Source: Microcaldota archaeon
Lineage (GTDB): Archaea > Micrarchaeota > Micrarchaeia > Micrarchaeales > Micrarchaeaceae
Reading direction: 5' to 3'
DNA length: 6,504 bases
Assembly: GCA_027344745.1 (NCBI GenBank)
Contig: DAHWIS010000040.1
Location: 1-6,504 of the forward strand
Position 1 is the stretch's first letter; every line of letters begins with the position of its first letter. Positions 1 through 5,260 of this stretch are shown here, one piece after another. The notes beneath the pieces were generated by a model. That model saw nothing but the letters and a program-made list of their open reading frames with translations, searched no databases and was not told where the DNA came from. The translations under genes and the position numbers were made by a program.

Positions 1-1187
1 GCGGCGGCACCATAGTATCGTTGGGCAAAGGAGATTACATAAACATAATGGACCTGTCGGGCATGAAGCCTTTAGACAGGGTGAAGCAGATACTTACGGC
101 ATTCGATATACTTACCGATATAGGCATGTATCCCGAACAGAAAAGGCTGACGGAAGAAGCCCTCGAGCAGGCTTACGTCAACAGCGGGTTCAACCTGTCC
201 GAGCGCGCGCCGGATAATATCGATGCACCTACGATAAAAGAAGCGATATCACTTTTAGAAGAGCATCTTCAAGAAGGTACCTACGAATATCCCGCAGAAC
301 TCGAAAATGCGATATATAGGCTCAGGCAGTTCGCACGTGAAGGCGAGGATTATTTTGCAAGGAAAAGTACTCTTAACCTCTCAAAGATTGCAGAGTCTGG
401 CATGGTCGACATAGACCTATCCGGACTGCCCGATGAAAAATTCCGCGCTCTTGCCGCTCTGTTCATATTGCAGACGCTTAAAGAGAGGATGAGGGTAGAA
501 GGGTGGAGCGAAACAAAAGGCATAAAAACGATGGTGGTGCTGGATGAAGCATGGAAGGTGGCTAGCGATGAGAAAAGCGATGCGATAATGATAGTAAGGG
601 AAGGGAGGAAATACCAATTCGGCCTGATAGTCGCATCGCAGAACCCTACGGACATAAACGAGGCAATATTCTCTAACGTGGGCACTACGTTCATGCTCAG
701 GATAAAGTTTGAAAAATTCATGAACTATCTGCAGGGGTCTATGAACTTCTCCGAATTCATAAGATCTGAAATAAGCAAGTTCGGGGTCGGGCAGGCAGCG
801 GTAAACATGGCATTCCAGACTGCGCAGCATTTTCCCGAGATATTCATACTGGGGCGCATAAAAGGCGAAGAACCGCTTTATGTGTATACTCTCGACATGA
901 CGGACGTACTTACGCAGAGCGAGCTTTCGGCAGGCATAATGCAGCGCGACTACCAGTTTGAAGGCGACGAGCTCAAAAACAAATTCATAGAATACAACGT
1001 GACATCGGAAGTCATAAACGCAATATTCGCGCAGCTTGACGCGCAGAAACGCTCGATGAAAATGTTGGATTTCATAAAGCTGATGAAGGAGAACGGTGTT
1101 AGCAACAACGACATAGTCACATTCCTGAAGAGCATAAGCATAGAGGACACGCTGATAGCGAGGATAATATCATCATCCGGTGGTTGA
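1..1187 (+). CDS. VirB4-like (type IV secretion/conjugation family) ATPase, C-terminal part, 5'-truncated
   Basis: The reading frame is open from base 3, so the gene starts before the window; 394 residues are visible. The segment begins just after where Walker A would lie, with GGTIVSLGKGDYINIMDLSG, which resembles the VirB4/CagE/TrbE pattern LGGxYIxLxxGxxxNPFDLS. The Walker B strand MVVLDEAW has D181 and E182 (visible numbering). REGRKYQFGLIVASQNP (about 199-215) matches the VirB4 REGRKYxLGLxxxSQNPxD segment, with Gln213 as the sensor-like residue. Known of the family: hexameric or dimeric cytoplasmic ATPases that power DNA or protein transfer and pilus assembly; the archaeal DNA importer protein CedB is a relative. 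After the motor, residues from about 318 onward form an all-helical tail of about 70 residues that is not a usual VirB4 part and that recurs as the next gene. The stop is one base before the next start, so the genes are probably co-transcribed. A HerA-type ATPase is the main alternative, less likely given the segment after Walker A. Confidence 0.82.
   Translation, partial: GGTIVSLGKGDYINIMDLSGMKPLDRVKQILTAFDILTDIGMYPEQKRLTEEALEQAYVNSGFNLSERAPDNIDAPTIKEAISLLEEHLQEGTYEYPAELENAIYRLRQFAREGEDYFARKSTLNLSKIAESGMVDIDLSGLPDEKFRALAALFILQTLKERMRVEGWSETKGIKTMVVLDEAWKVASDEKSDAIMIVREGRKYQFGLIVASQNPTDINEAIFSNVGTTFMLRIKFEKFMNYLQGSMNFSEFIRSEISKFGVGQAAVNMAFQTAQHFPEIFILGRIKGEEPLYVYTLDMTDVLTQSELSAGIMQRDYQFEGDELKNKFIEYNVTSEVINAIFAQLDAQKRSMKMLDFIKLMKENGVSNNDIVTFLKSISIEDTLIARIISSSGG
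1179..1182 (+). promoter_or_regulatory. Shine-Dalgarno site for the 104-residue gene
   Basis: GGTG lies six bases before the ATG at 1189, inside the last codons of the ATPase gene. The same motif at the same distance precedes the GTG at 1514. This favours the ATG at 1189 over the in-frame GTG at 1180, which would overlap the site itself. Confidence 0.55.
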
Positions 1188-1188
1188 A

Positions 1189-1503
1189 ATGGCGGCTAAA
1201 AACATCGGTTCCTATTCGATAACAAGACCAGAGCTCAGGCGCATTCTGATAGCATACAAAGTAGACGAGAAGAACATCGAGAAGCTGTTCTCTGACATGG
1301 AGAAAGCGCACAGGCACATAAATGTCGTCACATTCATATCGCTGCTCGAGAAATCCGATATATCAAAACCGACCATATCCAATATACTGAGGAGGCTCGG
1401 GATGGACGACGTAAAGATAAACAACGCACTCAACATGTCGGACGAGCAAAAGCTGGTATCGGAGTCCGGGCGCATATACGAAGCGACTATAGACTTCGAT
1501 TAA
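1189..1503 (+). CDS. Small all-helical protein, stand-alone paralogue of the VirB4-like ATPase tail domain
   Basis: I do not recognise this 104-residue protein from any named family. It has no signal peptide, membrane segment or cysteine and is predicted cytoplasmic and helical. Residues 20-81 (bases 1246-1431) align without any gap to the last 62 residues of the ATPase helical tail (bases 984-1169). I count 14 identities, including Y-x-V at the start, F and R in the middle, FIxL, S-x-x-x-I and D-x-x-I near the end, and most remaining hydrophobic positions are conserved. The gene begins one base after the ATPase stop, so it is very probably translated with it. Inference: it arose by duplication of the tail domain, or the tail was captured by the ATPase, and it may bind the ATPase or the same partner as the tail. 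The start was chosen on the GGTG site six bases upstream. The short acidic end (EATIDFD) has no counterpart in the ATPase. Confidence 0.8.
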   Translation: MAAKNIGSYSITRPELRRILIAYKVDEKNIEKLFSDMEKAHRHINVVTFISLLEKSDISKPTISNILRRLGMDDVKINNALNMSDEQKLVSESGRIYEATIDFD

Positions 1504-1507
1504 GGTG
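1504..1507 (+). promoter_or_regulatory. Shine-Dalgarno site deciding a GTG start
   Basis: GGTG lies directly after the preceding stop codon and six bases before the GTG at 1514. The alternative in-frame GTG at 1505 lies inside this motif and would have no binding site, so 1514 is preferred. Confidence 0.55.
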
Positions 1508-1513
1508 GTATTC

Positions 1514-1885
1514 GTGAACAAGGATTATAGATGCATTTTGTGCGGACAACAGAAGGACGGGATACCTGTCAAGATGGACCATGTCATAAACGGAATAAGG
1601 TGGTTCAAGCGCAACGTAACGAAAAACGAGAAGGGCTACGTATTGGTGGTATGCAGGGACGATTACAAGAAATACTACAAAGCGCGCGCATCGTTCGTAA
1701 GGAAACAAGTAGGTTATGTCACGCTGGGCATAGTATTCACCATAGTGCTTGCGATAACATCCAGGGGAAACCTGACAGGCATATTCATAGGCGTTATAAT
1801 AACGTTATTCCTATATTTCCTATCTTTGCTGAGCTATATGCCCGCGCTGGAGATGCCAGCCGAAGATGTAGGCGCAGCTAAATAG
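1514..1885 (+). CDS. Small membrane protein: N-terminal Cys cluster plus two-helix hairpin
   Basis: This 123-residue protein has an unknown function. Its N-terminus carries CILC (Cys7, Cys10), and Cys47 follows in VVCRDDY, a spacing typical of a treble-clef or zinc-ribbon-like pair of knuckles. The position where a fourth Cys would be expected is Asp50, so metal binding may be by three Cys plus Asp, or may be lost. Between the knuckles, a short basic segment (VINGIRWFKRN) is followed by a beta strand. A strongly basic stretch (KKYYKARASFVRK) then leads into two hydrophobic segments, about 66-82 and 87-108, separated by only a few residues (SRGN). The positive-inside rule puts both ends in the cytoplasm. 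It follows the preceding gene by ten bases and is the last gene of the run led by the VirB4-like ATPase, so a role at the membrane base of that machine is reasonable inference. Bacterial VirB3 is likewise a two-helix membrane partner of VirB4, but I see no sequence likeness to it. Confidence 0.75.
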   Translation: MNKDYRCILCGQQKDGIPVKMDHVINGIRWFKRNVTKNEKGYVLVVCRDDYKKYYKARASFVRKQVGYVTLGIVFTIVLAITSRGNLTGIFIGVIITLFLYFLSLLSYMPALEMPAEDVGAAK

Positions 1886-1898
1886 GGCTGTTCAACGC

Positions 1899-1910
1899 TT
1901 TTATAATTTA
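1899..1910 (+). promoter_or_regulatory. TATA-box-like promoter for the coiled-coil gene
   Basis: TTTTATAATTTA lies in the short spacer after the stop at 1885. With the usual archaeal spacing of about 25 bases, transcription would start near 1928-1930, before either possible start codon of the next gene. No convincing purine-rich BRE is visible upstream, so the assignment rests on the TATA-like sequence and its position. Confidence 0.42.
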
Positions 1911-1913
1911 CCC

Positions 1914-1942
1914 TTCCAATAAATATGCTATGTATATTGGAA
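1914..1942 (+). repeat. Perfect 8-bp inverted repeat, operator-like
   Basis: TTCCAATA at 1914-1921 and TATTGGAA at 1935-1942 are exact reverse complements with 13 bases between them. The arms are 21 bp centre to centre, close to two helical turns, as expected for a dimeric DNA-binding protein contacting one face. The element begins three bases after the TATA-like box and covers the predicted transcription start. As RNA it would form a weak AU-rich hairpin ending one base before the ATG at 1944. An operator is the preferred reading; an RNA structure near the start codon is the alternative. Confidence 0.5.
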
Positions 1943-1958
1943 TATGCATACCCACGAT

Positions 1959-1964
1959 TGTGAT
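1959..1964 (+). promoter_or_regulatory. Shine-Dalgarno site favouring the ATG at 1968
   Basis: TGTGAT contains GTGAT, which pairs with the archaeal anti-Shine-Dalgarno core GGAGGTGATC. It sits three bases before the ATG at 1968, in the same register as the GGTG sites of the neighbouring genes. The earlier in-frame ATG at 1944 has only a weak GGA two bases upstream. Confidence 0.42.
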
Positions 1965-1967
1965 ATA

Positions 1968-2696
1968 ATGGTTGAAAATGTAGGAGCCGTAGAACCAAAG
2001 ATTTCTGAATTTTCCATAAGCGGGACATTGCTCGGAGACTTTTCTGCGATGGCAAACAGGTTTTCGACATTGCAGATGTTTTCTATAAAAATAAGCCAAG
2101 ACAGCCTCGTACTGCTTACTGTGGAGAGCAGAGACATGCAGAAAAATCCATTCCTATTCTTCATAATAACATTCAAAGGGGATGCAATAGAAGTAAAATA
2201 TTCCATAGCTCTGGATTCCAGCGAAAAGATGAGGCGCGTATACGTGGTAAAGAACCTGCTTTCCGTGCTCTCCCTTGTAACCGACCTGTATTCTCCGGAT
2301 CCTGCATCGCTATACCAATATGTGGACTCATCAATAGACGAGTTGACCGGGTCGCTATCGCAAAGCTACAGCGCGCTATTCAATAATTACGATTCATTAT
2401 TCAACGAATACAGAGAGCTCAAGAGGTTAAATATAGAGCTTACGTCATCGAACAAGAACCTTACCGCGCAGGCGACGGAGATGAGTGTGCAGAATGCAGA
2501 GCTCACAGAGAGGTTGAAGCAGCTAGAAACATACTCGGACGAATCATTGATGGTGATGATAGAGGAGTGGATAGACTCCCATAACAACACCATAGACATG
2601 GCCGAGTTTGCAAAGACATACAGGGTAGCTATACCTAGGGTGGAACAGATGCTCAATAAGATGGTTTCGATGAGCTATATAGAGCTTAAGGGTTAG
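1968..2696 (+). CDS. Unrecognised protein: alpha/beta N-domain, coiled coil, C-terminal winged-helix-like domain
   Basis: I do not recognise this 242-residue family (250 if the ATG at 1944 is used). Three regions are visible. Residues 1-118 alternate strands and helices (SLVLLTVES, FLFFIITFKGDAIEVKYSIAL), suggesting a compact alpha/beta or roadblock/PAS-like sensor fold; the fold is inference. Residues about 120-189 have heptad-like spacing of Leu, Ile and Tyr with many Asn, Glu and Lys, so they are probably a dimerising coiled coil. Residues 191-240 look like a helix-turn-helix: MAEFAKTYRV, a turn, then RVEQMLNKMVSM, and a short final strand (SYIEL). There is no signal peptide or membrane segment, so it is cytoplasmic. 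The gene is the first after a TATA-like box and an inverted repeat, and it is followed four bases later by a 43-residue ORF and then the large membrane protein. It could be a regulator that binds the inverted repeat, or a structural adaptor of the system; sequence alone does not decide. Confidence 0.8.
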   Translation: MVENVGAVEPKISEFSISGTLLGDFSAMANRFSTLQMFSIKISQDSLVLLTVESRDMQKNPFLFFIITFKGDAIEVKYSIALDSSEKMRRVYVVKNLLSVLSLVTDLYSPDPASLYQYVDSSIDELTGSLSQSYSALFNNYDSLFNEYRELKRLNIELTSSNKNLTAQATEMSVQNAELTERLKQLETYSDESLMVMIEEWIDSHNNTIDMAEFAKTYRVAIPRVEQMLNKMVSMSYIELKG

Positions 2697-2700
2697 TGGC

Positions 2701-2832
2701 ATGATATACAACGCAAGGATAAACAAGCGGGTGAAATATATCCGCATATATACCGTGCTCAAGCACGTGAGGGGCGAACAAAACGCGCTGACCAAGCTAT
2801 TCGCAAAGATATTTGCCGGGAAGAACAAATAA
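2701..2832 (+). CDS. Very basic 43-residue mini-protein
   Basis: An ATG-to-TAA frame starts four bases after the preceding stop and ends 18 bases before the next start, so it neatly fills the gap. The product starts MIYNARINKRVKYIRIY. It contains 11 Lys/Arg plus one His and a single acidic residue, and no Cys. Ile, Leu, Val and Phe residues are interspersed with the basic ones in a way that suits one or two amphipathic helices. Codon choice (ATA for Ile, AGG and CGC for Arg) resembles the flanking genes. Upstream GGTT, six bases before the ATG, is a weak version of the GGTG sites seen nearby. It may bind nucleic acid, the membrane surface or the acidic parts of a neighbouring protein; the function is unknown. 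It could also be chance or leader sequence, but otherwise this stretch is an unexplained gap in a compact region. Confidence 0.55.
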   Translation: MIYNARINKRVKYIRIYTVLKHVRGEQNALTKLFAKIFAGKNK

Positions 2833-2838
2833 TGACGC

Positions 2839-2842
2839 GGTG
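2839..2842 (+). promoter_or_regulatory. Shine-Dalgarno site for the large membrane protein
   Basis: GGTG lies eight bases before the GTG at 2851, the third use of this motif in the window. It supports the GTG start, which directly precedes the basic residues and first membrane helix of the product. Confidence 0.45.
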
Positions 2843-2850
2843 CACTCCAA

Positions 2851-5208
2851 GTGGTCAACTTTAAAAAAATATTGGCATTGGTACTGATAATGGTCATAGT
2901 GCTAGTCGGGATAATAGGTTATCTTGCCGTTATGCTGAATCACATATCATCCATTCCTGCGCCCGCCCCTGTGGCGCATAACGTAACTACTGCACTATAC
3001 TCTTCGCAGATATCGCAGAGCCTGCTATTCTACAATCAGAACAGTTCGATATTTCCATATTCGCTGTTCTTTTATGCTGCCGCCAATGTCCCGTATGCAA
3101 TCTTCAACGTTTCGCTTCTAGAGTATCCGTCACCTTCTAATGTATACATATTGAACTATTCCAACGACTGCTTCAATTGCGGGAACGAATTTGCTGCGGC
3201 CAGTGCAATAAGAAATGATCTGGTATCCTACGGCGTGGTAAACTTGGGGTCATCGATAGAGTCGCTTTCGAAATCCAACCTGGCATCGATAAAGAACAAT
3301 TCGCTGCTCATAATAATAAACGGGCTCATGCCCTCATACATGTTTGAGATTGAAAACGGTACCAACGAAACCGCATTGCAATACCTACTGAATCATGGTA
3401 CGAGCATAGTCTATGTCGGACAAAGCTTTTCAAGGCTTGTGCTTCAGGGAGGCGTAGTCGTGCCAAATTCCAACAATCCGCCATTTCTATCTACGTTCTC
3501 GACATCGCTTCCTGGGACAAGCACATTCTATTTTGACAATGCCACATTCGGTTTCACTTCGGGCAAAACATACGGCACTGCATCATACGTAAACGTTTTT
3601 AACGGTTCCATAATCGCGTTTTCAAATTATTTAAACTCGTGGAAAAATCCTGCTGATGCTGGCAGCGATATAGCAAAGGCGGCAGCGCAGGAATTCTGGA
3701 TACCAAAGTACGCGTCTGGCGTGGAAGCCATACCGATAGGCGCGTATAACAAAAGTTCGGGGAACATAGGAATAGTGATGAACGAGTCAAGGCTGGCTTA
3801 TAATTCCACACTGCTGCCAAGCCTGAATTCTGGATACCTGCGGGTTGCATTGTATGATAACCTGACATACAACCTGACGAACAATAGCATATACAGGTAT
3901 TATTCGTACGCGCCGGATTATTCGTTGAATGGCTCGATATCGCTGCCGCAGGCTATGGTGCCGGGCGCGCCTGTCCCAGCTACGCTTGAAGTCTTTACGA
4001 GATCGTCCATACCTATAAGCATACAGCCGCATCTGAGCATATATACCGTCAACATGAGCAGAGTGGAGGTTCTGCCTCTGCAGTTCTTTTCTGCGTATGG
4101 GAATTTCACGTTCTTAAAATACATAACGCTGCAACTTCCTCCTGGAATGTATATCGCAAAGCTGGAAAGTTTTTCAAACGTGCAGTACGCTGGCGCTCTC
4201 TTCCAGGTCCCCAGCGTCAAGCTTTCAATGCTGAGCGCCAATCTTTCGACCAATGCATACAAAATAGCGGTTTCATCTGGAGGCATACCTATATCGGGTG
4301 TAAATTATTCCATATCCGTCAACGGGCTATACCAGCGCACCGGGGTCATAAGGAATGGGACACTTTATTACGCACTGCCATCTGGATCGCCCAGGATAAA
4401 CGGCAACGCTACGTTCTCGGTTTCAATGCTTTCAAAGAACTTCACATACGTGCTTGTGCATCCCTCAACTTCCATAAAAATAAGCAGCCAGTACATAGAG
4501 CTTGCAGTGGTCGTAATAATAGTGCTGATGATGGTTACGCTGGTAAGGGCGCCTAACAGGGATGAGTTTTATGTAGACGTGCCCAATCTGCCGAGGCAGG
4601 AGAAGATACCCATAAAGCTTAAACCCAACGAAGTTGTCAGCGTCTTCGACAAACTCAACACGTACTACCATTGGAGGTATATGCCGTTGTCAAAGAATGA
4701 GGTAAGGATGGCAATTGCGACGAATCTAAGAAAGAACAACATGCCGGTTAACCTGACGTATAATAATGTCGACGTCATATTGAACCAGTTGGTAGAAAAG
4801 GGGGAATTGGTGTCGATAGAGGACTTATATGCCCCTAAGGCATGGGTAAACGCGAGCAAACACGATATAGAATATCTTGCCGTCTTCAAAAAGCTGAGGC
4901 TGTATTTTGTGACGCATGCGTTGGTGTTCAGCGATTTAGATTCAAGCCAGGCTGCCGACATGACTATTGCCTCGCGCGGGGAGAAGATATATATTGTGAT
5001 ATTCTCGCCAACGAGCAGATTCAAGGACATACCCGTATACGCAAATTCAATAACCTACATCGCATTCATAAATGGGGGTAGAGTTGAAGAGTTTAAGGAT
5101 TCGCTGTATGGGAATGTCTCTCCCGAAACGGAGCAGTTGAAACTCTATATATCTGCCGGGATGATAAGGCTCATAGACGTAGACAATCCCGATGATATAA
5201 GGATATAG
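2851..5208 (+). CDS. Large bitopic membrane protein with sequon-rich ectodomain and cytoplasmic winged-helix-like tail
   Basis: This is a 785-residue protein of unrecognised family. After MVNFKK, residues 7-29 form a membrane helix, followed by a Pro/Ala-rich linker (about 34-41). Residues about 42-545 are extracytoplasmic. The first part (about 95-285) alternates beta and alpha with strands such as NVYILNYS, LLIIINGL and TSIVYVG, recalling the class I glutamine amidotransferase-like/GldG flavodoxin-like fold without an obvious catalytic Cys. It is followed by beta-rich, probably Ig-like modules (about 360-455 and 456-540). A CxxC (Cys107, Cys110) is the only Cys pair outside the cell and could form a disulfide. 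I count 23 N-x-S/T sites in this ectodomain, so heavy N-glycosylation is likely. Residues 549-566 form a second membrane helix, and the last ~219 residues are cytoplasmic: a winged-helix-like region (about 593-660), then an alpha/beta region (about 684-785). Both ends are therefore inside. The GTG start fits the GGTG site and the position of the membrane helix. It is the last gene of its strand, and probably couples a surface structure to cytoplasmic partners. Confidence 0.85.
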   Translation: MVNFKKILALVLIMVIVLVGIIGYLAVMLNHISSIPAPAPVAHNVTTALYSSQISQSLLFYNQNSSIFPYSLFFYAAANVPYAIFNVSLLEYPSPSNVYILNYSNDCFNCGNEFAAASAIRNDLVSYGVVNLGSSIESLSKSNLASIKNNSLLIIINGLMPSYMFEIENGTNETALQYLLNHGTSIVYVGQSFSRLVLQGGVVVPNSNNPPFLSTFSTSLPGTSTFYFDNATFGFTSGKTYGTASYVNVFNGSIIAFSNYLNSWKNPADAGSDIAKAAAQEFWIPKYASGVEAIPIGAYNKSSGNIGIVMNESRLAYNSTLLPSLNSGYLRVALYDNLTYNLTNNSIYRYYSYAPDYSLNGSISLPQAMVPGAPVPATLEVFTRSSIPISIQPHLSIYTVNMSRVEVLPLQFFSAYGNFTFLKYITLQLPPGMYIAKLESFSNVQYAGALFQVPSVKLSMLSANLSTNAYKIAVSSGGIPISGVNYSISVNGLYQRTGVIRNGTLYYALPSGSPRINGNATFSVSMLSKNFTYVLVHPSTSIKISSQYIELAVVVIIVLMMVTLVRAPNRDEFYVDVPNLPRQEKIPIKLKPNEVVSVFDKLNTYYHWRYMPLSKNEVRMAIATNLRKNNMPVNLTYNNVDVILNQLVEKGELVSIEDLYAPKAWVNASKHDIEYLAVFKKLRLYFVTHALVFSDLDSSQAADMTIASRGEKIYIVIFSPTSRFKDIPVYANSITYIAFINGGRVEEFKDSLYGNVSPETEQLKLYISAGMIRLIDVDNPDDIRI

Positions 5209-5222
5209 CATAGCCAATGAAT

Positions 5223-5260
5223 GCGCCAGCGCCGCGCAAAGCTGCGCCTATCTGTTTTCT
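5223..5260 (+). terminator. Stem-loop plus T-rich tract in convergent gap
   Basis: GCGC (5223-5226), a bulged C, AGC (5228-5230), a ten-base loop, GCT (5241-5243) and GCGC (5244-5247) can form a seven-pair stem. On the plus strand it is followed by a T-rich run (TCTGTTTTCTT, from about 5250). It fills nearly the whole gap between two converging genes, so it probably ends plus-strand transcription. The T-rich part lies within the last codons of the opposing gene. There is no matching T-run for the minus strand, and archaeal terminators often need only the T-tract, so the hairpin's role is uncertain. Confidence 0.38.

Noticed and set aside
21..23. TTG at 21 as the start of the ATPase gene
   Set aside because: The frame is open back to base 3 and the residues before it (GGTIVS) match the VirB4 family, so the gene simply enters from outside the window.
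1273..1347. EF-hand-like look of LFSDMEKAHRHINVVTFISLL in the small protein and the equivalent in the ATPase tail
   Set aside because: The helix-loop-helix rhythm is similar, but the loop lacks the Asp/Asn/Glu ligands at the binding positions and is one residue out of register, so calcium binding is not supported.
2735..2755. AT-rich AAATATAT/CATATATAC as a promoter for the large membrane protein
   Set aside because: It lies about 95 bases before the start codon and inside the 43-residue frame, where ATA and TAT codons explain it; spacing does not fit a short-leader archaeal promoter.
3599..4286. Minus-strand open frames inside the large membrane protein gene
   Set aside because: They overlap a continuous 785-codon gene with clear membrane topology and show no sensible protein features or ribosome sites.
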